Notes: generated by a model not told the origin, from the sequence alone. A stretch of DNA of 64,000 nt from Ceratotherium simum simum (GCF_000283155.1 NW_004454180.1:24042595-24106594), one strand, 5' to 3'; counted from the stretch's first letter, positions 46,901-59,900 are shown. Program-made: numbers and translations.

Positions 46901-47939
46901 ACACTTCTGCTCCCATATAATTGATTTTGCTGGCACTTTCTGAGTCTTTGCCTTGTTTCTACATTTTGGGGGCATTTTTCTAGTGATTAACCATTACATT
47001 TGATCCTAGTTGTTTCTTTACGGATAGATTTGTTTAGATGTAGATAGATACAGCAATGCATATAAACATATGTAAACCCTGTGATTAGAGAACTGTACTG
47101 TTATGCTAATTGTTCTTTTACAATTAGAGTGAATATTGAAGTTTATCAAATACTGTTTCTTTAATCTAAAAGTACTGTTTTAAACTACTTAACCTTGTGT
47201 AAAATATGGTGTTTGTGGATGAAGCGTACCCCTGGGGATCTCAGGTTGAGAGGCACGGCTCAACAGCACACCTCTTGCTATTCAATTGAGCAGTAAATTC
47301 AATGTCTGCTTAACTATCTACATTTAAAACATACTCATTTCCGATCTCATTTGATACCTATTTATTTTCAGTTTACAAGTTCACTGGGTTTGAATTTGAA
47401 TATGAAAGAAAGTTCACTTGTTATTTAAAAACACTTTTTTCTTAAAATTAGGATTCTTCTCACTCTTCAACATTTAACCTAAAATCTTAATGAAAGCATT
47501 TTTATCATCATGGCCATTATGGTACCTTGATTCTGCCTCATCCCTATGATAAACACAAAGAATACAAGAAGATTTTGAGGATCTTTTTGTTTACCTCAAA
47601 AAAGAAAATTCTTTCATAAATCAAAATTTACTGCTTTCCAAAAGAGGTATACTTGCTAATTGAAATTTCTTTTTTTTAAATGAAAAATTTATATATGAAG
47701 GAAAAATGTTCCAACCTCTTGCGTTGAATGTAAGTTTGTTTTGTCCTGTGAACCTCGGGGTCTGATGTTGAATGAAGCTTCTATTAACTTCATTTTGAAC
47801 AAGAGGATGGTATCCCAAACATTAGAGACACAGACATTGATTCAAACTGGATAGGTTTGCTCTTAGTCTTTGACCTCTGCTTCTGTTATGTGAGTTCAAA
47901 ATAGAGCCTTTTGTGAAATGTATGCTGTTTTGCCTCACA
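46901..47939. other. Intronic sequence with nothing recognised
   Basis: No gene or repeat family recognised. Confidence 0.45.
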
Positions 47940-48165
47940 GTCTGCCAGACACTGTATATGTCACTTTATAGTTGTCAAATACTGAAATTGTGTTAACTCT
48001 AGGAAGCTTCTGTTATCATACCCATTATCTCCATCTACAGCCAAGAAAACTGAAGTGCAGAGAGGGAAAGTAACTAATCCAACTCATCCAAGATCGCATG
48101 GCTAATAATGGCAACTCTCAGGTTTAAGACCAAATCTGTATGCTTCCAAATCCAGAGTCCTTTTC
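47940..48165 (-). repeat. MIR SINE, antisense, close to the LINGO2 acceptor
   Basis: Antisense MIR: CTGTTATCATACCCATTATC, AGCCAAGAAAACTGAAGTGC, AGAGAGGGAAAGTAACTAAT, ATCGCATGGCTAATAATGGC. It ends about 45 bases before the probable branch point of the LINGO2 terminal exon. Confidence 0.75.
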
Positions 48166-48209
48166 ATTGTACTTTCTGTCTTATTTTTGTCCCTTTACCT
48201 ATCTATGTC

Positions 48210-48256
48210 CTAACTCAACTTCTCTTCCTTCCCTTCTTTTGGCTCTTCTCCTGCAG
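48210..48256 (+). promoter_or_regulatory. LINGO2: 3' splice site of the LINGO2 terminal exon
   Basis: Branch-point-like CTAAC at 48210-48214, then a strong pyrimidine tract (about 48220-48253) ending CTCCTGCAG, with the AG at 48255-48256. This is the only convincing acceptor just upstream of the coding sequence, and it fits the known LINGO family layout, in which the coding exon is preceded only by noncoding exons. Confidence 0.85.
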
Positions 48257-48291
48257 GCTCGTGACCAAGGTGTAGACCAAGAGGCAGAGTC
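48257..48291 (+). other. LINGO2: LINGO2 5' UTR, terminal-exon part
   Basis: 35 bases between the acceptor and the ATG. An in-frame TGA at 48262-48264 and no ATG between it and 48292 fix the start codon if splicing uses the AG at 48256. Context at the ATG is GTCATGC, with the favourable G at -3. Confidence 0.8.
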
Positions 48292-50112
48292 ATGCTTCAC
48301 ACGGCCATATCATGTTGGCAGCCATTCCTGGGTCTGGCTGTGGTGTTAATCTTCATGGGATCCACCATTGGCTGCCCTGCTCGCTGCGAGTGCTCTGCTC
48401 AGAACAAATCTGTTAGTTGCCACAGAAGGCGGTTGATCGCCATCCCAGAGGGCATTCCTATTGAGACCAAAATTTTGGACCTCAGCAAGAATAGACTGAA
48501 AAGCGTCAATCCTGAAGAATTCATATCATATCCTCTGCTGGAGGAGATAGATTTGAGTGACAACATCATTGCCAATGTGGAGCCAGGAGCATTTAACAAT
48601 CTCTTTAACCTACGTTCCCTCCGCCTAAAAGGCAATCGCTTGAAGTTGGTCCCATTGGGGGTATTCACAGGGCTATCCAACCTCACCAAGCTTGACATTA
48701 GTGAGAATAAGATTGTCATTTTACTGGACTACATGTTCCAGGATCTGCACAACCTGAAGTCTCTGGAAGTGGGGGACAATGATTTGGTTTATATATCACA
48801 CAGGGCCTTCAGTGGGCTGCTTAGCTTGGAGCAACTCACCCTGGAGAAATGCAACCTAACAGCAGTACCAACAGAAGCCCTCTCCCACCTCCGCAGCCTC
48901 ATCAGCCTGCATCTGAAGCATCTCAATATCAACAATATGCCCGTGTATGCCTTTAAAAGGTTGTTCCACCTGAAACACCTAGAGATTGACTATTGGCCTT
49001 TATTGGATACCATGCCTGCCAATAGCCTATATGGTCTCAACCTCACATCCCTCTCGATCACCAATACCAATCTGTCCACTGTACCCTTCCTTGCCTTTAA
49101 ACACCTGGTCTATCTGACCCACCTTAATCTCTCCTACAATCCCATCAGCACTATTGAAGCAGGCATGTTCTCTGACCTGATCCGCCTTCAGGAGCTTCAT
49201 ATAGTGGGGGCCCAGCTCCGCACCATTGAGCCTCACTCCTTCCAAGGGCTCCGCTTCCTTCGCGTGCTCAATGTGTCTCAGAACCTACTGGAAACTTTGG
49301 AAGAGAATGTATTTTCTTCCCCTAGGGCTTTGGAGGTCCTGAGCATTAACAACAACCCCCTGGCCTGTGACTGCCGCCTCCTCTGGATCCTGCAACGGCA
49401 CCCTACTCTGCAGTTCGGTGGCCAGCAGCCCATGTGTGCTGGCCCAGACACCATTCGTGAGAGGTCATTCAAGGACTTCCATAGCACTGCCCTTTCTTTT
49501 TACTTTACTTGCAAAAAACCCAGAATCCGTGAAAAGAAGTTGCAGCATCTGCTAGTGGATGAAGGGCAGACGGTCCAGCTAGAATGCAACGCTGATGGAG
49601 ACCCTCAGCCTGTGATTTCCTGGGTGACCCCTCGAAGACGTTTTATCACCACAAAGTCCAATGGAAGAGCCACTGTGTTGGGCGATGGCACCTTGGAAAT
49701 TCGCTTTGCCCAGGATCAAGACAGTGGGATGTATGTTTGCATCGCTAGCAATGCTGCTGGGAATGACACCTTCACAGCCTCCTTAACTGTAAAAGGATTC
49801 ACTTCAGACCGCTTCCTTTATGCGAACAGGACCCCTATGTACATGACCGACTCCAATGACACCATTTCCAATGGCACCAATGCCAATACTTTTTCCCTGG
49901 ACCTTAAAACAATACTGGTGTCTACAGCCATGGGTTGTTTCACATTCCTGGGAGTGGTTTTATTTTGTTTTCTCCTCCTTTTTGTGTGGAGCCGAGGGAA
50001 AGGCAAGCACAAAAACAGCATTGACCTTGAGTATGTGCCCCGAAAAAACAATGGTGCTGTTGTGGAAGGGGAGGTGGCTGGACCCAGGCGGTTCAACATG
50101 AAAATGATTTGA
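48292..50112 (+). CDS. LINGO2: LINGO2, leucine-rich repeat and Ig domain-containing membrane protein 2
   Basis: Complete, intact, single-exon coding sequence of 606 codons with TGA at 50110-50112; the length equals what I know for mammalian LINGO2. Layout seen in the translation: signal peptide about 1-27; LRR N-cap with Cys28, 32, 34 and 43; about 12 leucine-rich repeats from 58 to 355 (LxxLxLxxN pattern); LRR C-cap with Cys359, 361, 382 and 407; one I-set-type Ig domain about 410-500 with Cys432, Trp444 and Cys483 and the DSGMYVC signature; stalk with N-glycosylation sites (Asn512, 522, 527); membrane helix 541-566; basic stop RGKGKHK; 40-residue tail ending FNMKMI, shared with LINGO1. More sequons lie at Asn38, 130, 188, 250, 260, 279, 327 and 491. 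It is therefore a type I surface protein. The family is mainly neuronal; LINGO1 is a Nogo-receptor co-receptor, and the LINGO2 role is less settled (synaptic or adhesion function is inference). Frameshifts or missing key residues: none seen. Confidence 0.98.
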   Translation: MLHTAISCWQPFLGLAVVLIFMGSTIGCPARCECSAQNKSVSCHRRRLIAIPEGIPIETKILDLSKNRLKSVNPEEFISYPLLEEIDLSDNIIANVEPGAFNNLFNLRSLRLKGNRLKLVPLGVFTGLSNLTKLDISENKIVILLDYMFQDLHNLKSLEVGDNDLVYISHRAFSGLLSLEQLTLEKCNLTAVPTEALSHLRSLISLHLKHLNINNMPVYAFKRLFHLKHLEIDYWPLLDTMPANSLYGLNLTSLSITNTNLSTVPFLAFKHLVYLTHLNLSYNPISTIEAGMFSDLIRLQELHIVGAQLRTIEPHSFQGLRFLRVLNVSQNLLETLEENVFSSPRALEVLSINNNPLACDCRLLWILQRHPTLQFGGQQPMCAGPDTIRERSFKDFHSTALSFYFTCKKPRIREKKLQHLLVDEGQTVQLECNADGDPQPVISWVTPRRRFITTKSNGRATVLGDGTLEIRFAQDQDSGMYVCIASNAAGNDTFTASLTVKGFTSDRFLYANRTPMYMTDSNDTISNGTNANTFSLDLKTILVSTAMGCFTFLGVVLFCFLLLFVWSRGKGKHKNSIDLEYVPRKNNGAVVEGEVAGPRRFNMKMI

Positions 50113-50875
50113 GGGTCTACCACTCACATTATTGTTTCTGTGTCATTGTTGGTACAGTAAGACAGCCCGGCACAGTAAATTACTAGATTAAAAGGCAGCT
50201 TAGCGCAGCTGCCCCTGTGTCAAAGCAGGGTCCACGAAAGCAGGAGGACATCTTATGGAGACTCTCCACCTAGAGGCAGGCAGGCACGTGTCAGAGCCCT
50301 TCACACAGTGGGATACTAATTGTTTGCATTGCAAATATTGGCATTCTGGGGATCTCAGTAATGAACCTGAACCTTTGGCTCATGCTCATGGAGAGTTATT
50401 CAACATTTTCTACCACTGCAAAAACAAAAGAAAAAGTAAAAAGGAAGAACCTACAATGTAGGATTTACATATTAAAAAGACACATTTGTCTAAAACATAT
50501 TCTACAGTAAAATTTGTATCTATGATTATCATTTGTTAAAGCCTTGCATCATACCATATTGTTGGTTCAACACCACAAAGAAATCAATATATTCTTTACT
50601 CTTTTTTTCTTTTTGGAAACATATATGCTGTATATGTTTTAAAGCAATATGAATGAGAGGTTATGCTTTTAGTTACTCACCACTATAGATCCACGTGTGT
50701 TTTCACCTTCCTTTACATACAGATAACCTGAGACTAGATCCCTGGAGTTCTGGGCGGAGATATGTTGAAAGATGCGTTTGTCTGATGTAGGATGCCGAGA
50801 AACAGGACCCAAGGCAAAATTGCTCAACTGTGTTGACTTCTGTTACTATAAATAAAGGCATGTGCCTAGTTTTGA
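50113..50875 (+). other. LINGO2: LINGO2 3' UTR (proximal form)
   Basis: Noncoding continuation of the terminal exon to the first good poly(A) signal, giving a UTR of about 760 bases. AT content rises past about 50460. No recognised repeat lies in it. The cleavage point is inferred (15-25 bases after the AATAAA), so the end is approximate. The short open frame at 50255-50461 has no domain. Confidence 0.65.
50851..50856 (+). terminator. LINGO2: Polyadenylation signal AATAAA
   Basis: First canonical AATAAA after the LINGO2 stop codon, in the context TACTATAAATAAAGGC, followed by a TG/T-rich stretch (GTGCCTAGTTTTG, then ATTTTTTATACTTG). Further AATAAA copies lie at 52035-52040, 52106-52111, 52469-52474 and 52510-52515, and could serve longer transcripts. 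Confidence 0.65.
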
Positions 50876-53800
50876 TACAGAATGGAATATTTTTTATACT
50901 TGTAACATCACACTGGACCAGTTTACTGTAACAAAGCCCTTGGTTTCTCCAGAAGGTGGTGTACCACTAGTTGTACCTGTAAAATGCAAGGTAGGTGTTA
51001 AAAATGAAAGTGATCCGTTTAACCACAACTTGATTTAACTTGCGTCAGTTGCTACTAATGGGTTAATTAAAAAATGGAAGAGGATGTAACTGTTATATAT
51101 ACTCATAGGGTAATATTCACCTCGCAGCTGAGATCAAGAATTCAGATGTTCAAAAGCTCTTTGGATAAGGAGTTCCTCTGATGCCAACACAAACCAGGGT
51201 GATCCACACATACATAGTGTTAATCCAACTAAAGATCTGTTAAAACGTGGTCGCTGTCTGAAGGCTGGATTTCTACCAGTCAAAGGAAACACCTGGCTAC
51301 TGCCACTCTGACGTTGTCTATTTAAATACTGTACGCACAGTATTACCTTGAATGGGCAACTTCAGGATTTCTCCCAGCTTCCTTACCAAGTAGATATTGG
51401 CTTTTATTTTGAAAATTACCTTGTGTAGACAAGAGGAATCCGTCTTGTTTTCAAAGAAGTGAGGAGAAACAAGGGAGATTGATTAAAAAGCACTTGCTGA
51501 TTTGTTTTTCTCTACTGAGGAAAAACTAAGATTATACCCCTATAAATATGTTAAATTGTGCTGACACTTTACTCCTCTGACCCAAGGATATTTGCCACTT
51601 CTGTTTGTATTAATGATTGTTACTGAAAGCTAAAACATGATAGTTTTTTAAAAAGATGGCATCATGCCATACCACCAGTGATCTAGTTCAAATGAGACAT
51701 AATTCCATTTGGCTAAATTCCATTCCATTTGTCGAATGAAAGGCTTTCAAAGCATATTTTCATATGACCTGACAAAGAATTGACTATAGAGTGTATTTAT
51801 GAAGTGTGGTATATTTAATCAGCACAGGTCAGAGGGGAAATGTCTATACTTGGCACATTTTGAGAGGGACCTGAAAATGAGCCCCCTTTTGGAGAGCATG
51901 TGAGATGGAGTAGAAGGTCTCTGGGGTTTGTTTCTTGACATATCACATTAGAGGTTTGACTTTCAAAAGCATGGCTTTTTTTTTTTTTTAAGTATTTGAA
52001 ATTTTGAGAACTTCAGTAAAATGAAATTGACTCCAATAAAAAAGAGACAGTTCCAGAAATTGTTTTGCCAATTGGGTAACAGCATAGTTAAACCATTTCT
52101 CCCTTAATAAAGTGTGGTAAATGAGATAGAAAGATTGAAGAATTGCCTGTTTGAGTCAGTTTTTATTTGACTTTCCTAATGATTATCAGAGATCTTTTAG
52201 AAATTCATTTCCTAGTTGTGGGAATTACCTTATTTATGTCTAACAATACAAATCAAGATCTGCTGTAAATTTTGTCACATTTCCAACGTGTGTGCAAATG
52301 GAATGGGGTCTTTCAAATTTAAAAAAGAAGAAAGTTAAAGGGGAGAGATATTAGAGATAGTGTTGCAACATTAATAGAAAATACTGTATTTTGCAACATT
52401 GTATGGAGAAGAACTTAATTGTCCAGCAACAACATCAACAACAAAAATAAGAGAAATAGTGAGCAATTAATAAAAGGGCATTGTGATTATAACTGCTATT
52501 TTCTGTGAAAATAAAAGTTGACTAACAACAGCTTAGCCAAATGAAAGTGGCTTAAAGTTAACCCATCTATGAAAAGATTTAGCGAAAAGATTTAGTGATT
52601 ATTCCATTGGAAGAAGAGAGATTGCACTCTCAGGGGTTTCCATACTCTGATCCGTGGAACAATAGTTATCTAAAATATTAATAAGCATTCTTCCAAAAAA
52701 AGAGTCCCACAGACTAATAAATTGGGAAAATGCTGCATTCTGTAACCACCTCTTGGAGGTTGAAAATCTATATGAGCCTAATAAATCCTCTGAATAGTCC
52801 TGTAAACAAGAATTCTGCTTAATATTGTTTACCCTGAGATTTCTCTAATTTATTTGAGCCTGAAGCACTTCTTTTTATGATGTAATTGTTAACATCTTGA
52901 AAAACTAGAGTTCTGTAGAACCCAGTTCAGTCAATACTGGACTAAAGTAGTACTCTTCAGAAGTATTCCTAAACCCAATGTTTCTAATAAGAGTAAAATT
53001 ATTACTTGAATTGGGCTCCAATAGATTGTAAAAACTATACCACCTGCATAAGTGATCTGATCATAAAAATATATTGGCCAGATAATCCTAGGAGAATCTG
53101 CTACTTTCTCCCTGAAGCATCTTAATAACGGATTTACAGGTAATTGAATGGCTACTTAATTTTCTACATTCTCACTATTGGTACAGATCTTGGGTTCCTT
53201 TTTATATCTGCAAAGCTCTGATCTTGGGTCCATTGATTGTAGCTCTGGGGCTCCAGCATCAAGTTTCACAAAGAGAATTTTCCCTATGGCTTCAGATTAC
53301 CTCTTGGTTAAGATCAAACTAGACCATGGTAGAGAATAACAGTTTAGAGCACCATGGGCCAAATTTTCCCCTTAGTAGTCCTCTCTGAGTTGTCTTCTTC
53401 CCAAGGGATTTGTCTCAAGGTATCCTACAATGAAATACAGTTGGTTTGGCTCAGCATTTAGTTCTGGGTTGACCAGTTCTCTGAATACGTATATCAAGCA
53501 TTTTTGGAGAAGTATTTATTCCCTCTAGGCATTAAATCTATAGAAGGAAAAATTCCCTAACTAGAGCTCTAATGGTCTGAGAGAATTGATCCAGGTCCTC
53601 AAATGTCTGAAATACCTGTTATTAGAGTATGGTAACTCATCCAATGATTTGGCCTAATGTGTTCCTGGCAAGGGATATCTACTTTTCCAAATTCTCACAT
53701 TACTCACTTTTTTTTAATCTCTTTCCATTTTCGTTGCATTTATAATTCTGAGCTTTGCAAATATTCTCAAAGTTTGAAAATGTAAACCAAGAATTGCCAA

Positions 53801-56800
53801 GATTTGTACTTCCTAGTTCCTGAAAACATTTGTCAGAACTCTGATTTTGCTCAAGTTTCTCAGAAGTTTTGCTTATCACCAACAACGCCCCAGTAGTACA
53901 AAGGCATTCTGGATGGGCCCTACAGTGTTTAAGGTGGATTTGTTTTTCATTGCTCTGTCAAATATTCTGTTCTCCTCAGTTCTCAGAGGAGCCCAGAAGT
54001 TACAATTTTCTATGACTTTTTAAAAAAGGATTATTTAAATCTTATCTGCATTAAAGTTTGACTTTTGTCATTTTCCATGACTCAAGTAGGAACAAATATA
54101 TTCATACATTAGAAAGTGCAAAAGAGAGGATGTGATCTTGAAAAAAATTAAGTAGAGCCCCATGTAAATTAACTTACCCTTCCAGGGTCTCCCTTCATCT
54201 CTATGTCAAGACATTTGTTCTAACTTCAGGGACTGTGCTCAGAAGCTGTTCAACAACACGGAATATGTCTTGAGGCTTTCTAGGAAAGAAAAAAATTCAT
54301 CATTTTCAGCTTAGAAGGCTAAGACCTGACAGAAAGATACATCAAGTGTTTAAAGAAAGGTTGGAGGGAGAATCTTGGATCCATTTTAATCCTATTTCCT
54401 TTATTACTCATTTTTATAGTTACCTTCTAACTGAAGAAGGAATCAAAGATTATGCTCTTCTTTAACTTTCATCAGTGTCTTTTTTATCCCTATTCCTTAT
54501 GTCCTGGTCACCTTTTTAGCTCATATGTGCTATTCCAAGTAGATTCTGTGGATTGTGAACCTAGTAACAAAACTTTTGAAGCCAAAGCTATTCATTCTAC
54601 TCAGTACTTAAGTAAAGATTTATCATCTTTATTACTGGCGTTAGATCCTAGAAACATTCCTCATTACACTAGTGCATCATGTACCTGGTTATTTCCATTG
54701 ACTTTCTACCATTGGCTTTGAGAGCTTCATCCTTTCTGCTAAAATCCTTGATATTTTCTGATTGAGGAGTTTTGGAGTTATTCTGCCTTTGTGTGTGGAA
54801 AGCCTTGAGGAATGAAATACTATCTCACCTGTTAATTTCAGAATTGCATGCTGTGGTTAGACAACAGAGGATGTTCCCTGGTACTTTGGCAAACACTTGA
54901 CAGGAATCTCTTAGTTACTCTCCTCTTAACTCCTTCAAAAGCCATTCCCAAGAGAGCCTGCTCGTTCTCACTCTGGTATAAGTAGGACCATGGGGAAAGG
55001 ACAGCTTCAACACCTAAGTCTATGAGTTCAAAATGATGACTGATTTGCATGACGTTTAGCTATGTTACCTAACAAAAACTGGGTCTAGGGGCCATAAGCC
55101 TAGACTTCCTAAATTTTGCCAAGTAAACTATGTTTTAAATCAACAATTAATGGTAGGTCTTCGAATCTAAAGTCGGTTTGTCTGTTTTGGGAGCAGTAAA
55201 TGTAGCTGTATATTTTCTCAAAAAATGTTGGAGAATGGACACTGCTTATCTTGTGGGAGATTTTTCAACAGACTGCCTAGGACAAAATGTTTGCAGCAAA
55301 AAGAAAAAAAAAGACACGATTAAGAAGTTTGCAAAAGATTTGTTTTTCTAAAACAGGCCTGGAGCTGATGTTCCTCTTTCATATGGGAATCTGTTCAAGA
55401 AAAGCTTGCGTGTGCCCCAAATTGCCCCTCTCCGGTTTGCCAAGGTCTTTAATATCTCCCATCCCCGCCTCCATCTCCCTGGAGAACCTCCTGAATGGGA
55501 AGGAGGAAAAGAGCGGGGACTACAAACTCCCCTGAGAGAGCCCACAGAGAGAGGAAAGCTTTGGTATGCCCTCACATTCCTGCCCCTTTTCCTGACACCA
55601 CAATGGAAATGATCCTTCATTCTGCCTTACTCACCACAGTCACCTCCCAGCTGTTGTCATACCTAATCAATGAATGCTCTCTCCAGGGATAAGTCTTCTT
55701 TCATCGGTACTCAGAAATTCTTGGGTAAATGTGAAACTGGAAATCGTTTTTTAAAAAAAAACACCCTCCAGCCTATCTCACATACCACTTTAAAAGTAAA
55801 GACTTACCATTCACATCATCACAAGCTGACAGCAATCCGCAGGTTGAGTGATTCCGATTTTTTTTCTCTCTCTCTCTTCTAGAAGCAGGTGGGTTGATAT
55901 AATGCCAGCCTTAAATAGAAGCTTTATTTATACCTTTAGCAAAATGAGAAAGGAGCTGGCATAATCAAGAGAGCACTGCATATTTTAAGGACGGTTTTAC
56001 CTTTACTGTGCAAAATAGCCATTAGAAGACAACAAAAATGCAAATTTACATTCTACTAAATTGCTTAACTATATTAATTCCCATAGAGATCAAAAGATAA
56101 CTTTCCATACTGAAAATGGGTCTGAGTCAAAGATTTTGTGCCTATTTCTACAGGGACAAAAAAAAAAAATGTCAGAAATTTGGTTGCCATGTTAACTTTT
56201 TTCATTTTGTTGCACACTTCCTATTCTAAATTGCTTTAATATCTTTAATCTCCACTACAATATGATCAATACAGTCTACAACACCACATAATCAACAAAT
56301 AATGATTAAGCAGGAGATTAATTCAGACTTGCCAAAAAAATTCTCCCAGTCTTTATAACAATGTGTGTCCAGCCACACACTGATTCATATACATATCTAT
56401 GTGATAACAAGAGATAGGAATTGAGTCATGAACAAACTTTGTTTAGAGGCTATTTGGTAAAAACCACGCTCTTTTCCTCCTATTACAAAATCAGGTGTAC
56501 CACACACACATGGGTTGCTTGATATGCAAGTCAATTGTCTTACGTCTTTTCCATATGGTATGGAATGCCCCAAATCATAACTAATTTAAAAGCTATTGTT
56601 TATATATACATATATAAATATGTGAGGTAATGTGGTTTGATTTTTTTATGTGTTTAAAATGTAACTGTTTTAAAAGTTGATAACCTTGAGCAGGAGGGGA
56701 AAAAAAAAGAAACAATGTGTGTTTGTGTTTTTCTTTAATGTGTTTTATCAAAATCTTATTCTGGGATAGCCCATGATTGGAAGCTACTAACCAACAACCT

Positions 56801-56930
56801 ACAAAACTTTTTAAAAACGGCCTGATAGCTTGTTTTTGTTCTCAAAAATTAGTGTTAATGAAAAAAGTATCTTGATTTAGATTTGTGTCTCATTGACTAT
56901 TATTGATTTATTGTTGTAGGCATGTTTTTT
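50876..56930. other. Downstream flank, repeat-poor
   Basis: About 6 kb with no recognised mobile element and no gene. It may include longer LINGO2 3' UTR forms (AATAAA cluster at 52035-52515). A perfect 8-bp hairpin lies at 51325-51344. A T-run lies at about 51978. A TC tract lies at about 55867-55879. Open frames at 54452-54721 and 55287-55692 have no recognisable domain. Confidence 0.5.
51325..51344 (+). repeat. Perfect 8-bp hairpin
   Basis: AATACTGT, loop ACGC, ACAGTATT. It lies about 470 bases beyond the first poly(A) signal, so it would be transcribed only in longer LINGO2 forms. Confidence 0.8.
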
Positions 56931-56991
56931 TTAACATGTAAAAACAAGTTAACTTATTTTATTAACATGTAAAATAAGTTAAGAAAACATG
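56931..56991. repeat. Tandem-duplicated 13-bp inverted repeat
   Basis: TTAACTTATTTTA (56949-56961) and TAAAATAAGTTAA (56970-56982) are perfect complements around an 8-base loop. The word TTAACATGTAAAA occurs at 56931-56943 and again at 56962-56974, so the block is also an imperfect direct repeat with a 31-base period. An outer pair, CATGTTTT (56921-56928) and AAAACATG (56984-56991), extends the symmetry. No family recognised. Confidence 0.85.
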
Positions 56992-59900
56992 TTTTCCTTA
57001 CTGATATAAAGGGCTTAAGCATCTAACACCTCAGTTAAATCCACTGGGGTATTCTTAAGAAAGGAAATGTAATAAAAGATGATTGGAGTCATATATCAGA
57101 AAATATTTCCTTATTGAAAGAGGTAGGTTATATGAGCCTTATAGGGAACATGAGGTTGCTTAAATACCTTTAGCACTGTTATTAGATCAAATAATCTGCA
57201 AATAACCTCCAGTCAGAGAAGAAGCAGGTCCAGTGGAATCTGATTTTAATGCCAAGGTGGGTGGAGATCACTCAGAGAAATCAGAAGCTAGGCTATTAGG
57301 TTCTTCCTACGCAAAATTACCAAGGGGCCTTGGTCTGACCTGTGGATATCTAAATCTAGGTAATATCAACCACATTATAAAGATATTCTACTTTAGTGAA
57401 GATAAATCCTGTATCCCTTGCAGAAGTACATCAAATTCATTTGAATTGGTTACATGAGCAAGTAATGGGCATGACTTTAGGCATGAGATATACTTGAGCA
57501 AGAACTGAAGGGTTCAGCAAGCCATACAGACGACAACATCATCTATCAATGATTCAAAACATTGTGTAAGATAGGAAGGCACAAAAAATTAAAAAGAGAA
57601 AAATATTTTCTCTCATCTTCAGACAAATTGGTAACAAGGGGAAGAGAAGTTGGTCTAGTGCTAAAGAGGAAAAGAATTGAAAATGTAAAAACTATGTTTG
57701 TACGATCTTTCTGCTGAGAGTGGAGGTGCTCTCCTTATCTTTGGTACCTAAGGGAATGGGCTTTAGGGAGATGTGCTCAGGGAGCTGTCACCTTATGGTA
57801 CTGTCTTCACCCCCTGTAACTTGTTAGCTGTCTTTCAGTAAAGAGGGAGTAAGTGGAGAAGCAAGCACAAAGCTGACAGGAACGGTACCTGGAAGGCATA
57901 TTGATAAATGACAAGACAGCTGGGGATTCACCTCCAGGCAGCAGCAAATACTCAAAATTCTGAGACTGCTAGCAAGAAATTCACGAAGGCCCCCTTTGCT
58001 ATTCTTTAATTGCAAAATGAAGAGCTTGCCACCAGAGAGGGATTTTCTTCTCCTCAAAGATTTTCTTGTAATGTCAGAGCCACTTGGTTAAGAGTCACAT
58101 CTTTGACAGCGGGCTTTCATTTTATACCACTAAACTAGCATGACTGGAACAAAGATTTTCCACAAACACGGTTCTGAATGTGTTGGGTATATACCTCTGC
58201 CAACAAATATATCACAAGTTAGGTTGTCCAGTAAACTTACTGATCAGGGAGAAGATGGTTCCAATACTTCAAGACTTGTCCTTAAACAATGGGAAGAAGA
58301 TAACATAATGAAGTCAAATTTTTAAATGAAAGCTAAACCTACTTTTAACTCAGCATCCTGGCTTCTGGCTCTGTACTTATAAAGACATTCTGGCCATGTG
58401 CTGTTTCATAAATTTAGAAACCCATCATACTTTTGTGTTTCTGGGGGGTTTTTTCCTCTCATTTTCCTCAGTCATGAGCATACTGCTCCAACTAGTTGGC
58501 CATTAATGTTTCTGTGTCATTTGATAGAGTTGAAATAAAAGTTATGAGTTCCAACCTATTCCCTTTAAGGCAGATAAGTTTATTATACCACCCAATATTC
58601 TTTTCCTAATTACCTCACTGTCAGACCTAAAACCTAGGAAGTGAAAATTAATGTAGAATAAGGCTAAGTTAAGGAGGAAATTGAGAAACCTTAATGGGAT
58701 TCCTGAAGGGAAATCCAGCTAGGAATTCTGCCACTGATTGGTGGAAAACCTGAAAACAATGGCTTCTAGGGCTTGTCTCTCTGGTGCCTTTCATCAACTC
58801 TTATAAACAACTAAATGCAAAAATTATGACCCTCTATCAAAAAATTTGGATTGAGAAGGAAATTGCTTGGTATAGCTATGGAGGCATTGTTTCCTTCCAC
58901 AATACTCTTAACTGGATAAATCAGAATATTGGGACATGTCAAATCTCTCTAAATATTCTTCTCTCTAAATGTATTTTAATGCCAGATATACACACACATA
59001 CATACATACATATTACTAAAAACCATCTGGAGAAAGATAAGGAAAAAGAAAAGGCAGATGGAAAATATGTGGCTTCTCTGAGGATTCTCACTCTTCTGTT
59101 TGGTAATAAGGAATACTAAGAACAGAACACAATCACTAAGCAGTCAGGGTATGAGAGATGAAAACTGAAGGAGAGTCTCCACAAAAAGCAACATCCTACT
59201 AAATAGATTACCTCTTTGCTCGAAAGGCTTAAATCTCATATGTGACTGCAAAAGTTAGATTTACATTGAATATATTGAATAATTTTGTTCAATGTCATAT
59301 TGGGAGATAAATCTATTTACCAGATCCCCCTCTAAGACAAAGGTAACATTTATATGAACCTTTCTAACTGCAGCATCACTAGTCATATTATTCCTAAGCA
59401 CAAGAGATCAAGCATGCTAGTACCATAGTACAGAGGCAGTTCACTACATTTAATCTATTCCTCTAGCCACGGGCTATTAGCTGGATGTACAAAAGACTAA
59501 TAGGTTACATCTATTATATATATTCACAGCTCTCATGAGAGTTAGATAAACACTTCTTTAAACACACACACAAATCCATACCGTGGTATCTAGAGCTTCT
59601 TTAAGCCTCACTGTGTATCATTTCAAACATCTTACTGGAAATTAATTCACCGAGCACAGAACAAATGTGCAATGCAAAGAGATTACCAAGTCAGTTCCAC
59701 TATCATGATTTACATAAGCTCTTCTATTTTAGCAGCACCCGGAGAATCTGGTTGCCTCTACGTCAGTGGTCTCAAGAGCCTTCCATGGCACTGAATAAGA
59801 AAGTTGCTCATATTAATGCAGGGCTGGTTTCAATACATGGCAACTGTGTTCTGTACTGAGTCTTCTGGAGTGAAAAAATGGGTTCACAGAAATGGAAAGT

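Noticed and set aside
1..48256. Intronic microRNAs miR-873 and miR-876, known to lie within human LINGO2
   Set aside because: I looked for their mature sequences and did not see them. In human they lie in a distant upstream intron, outside a window of this size.
48399..50123. Antisense open frames (up to 106 codons) within the LINGO2 exon
   Set aside because: They are shadows of the conserved sense coding sequence, with no features of their own.
58784..59119. 111-codon open frame downstream of LINGO2
   Set aside because: No recognisable domain, includes a CACA/CATA tract, and has no gene context.
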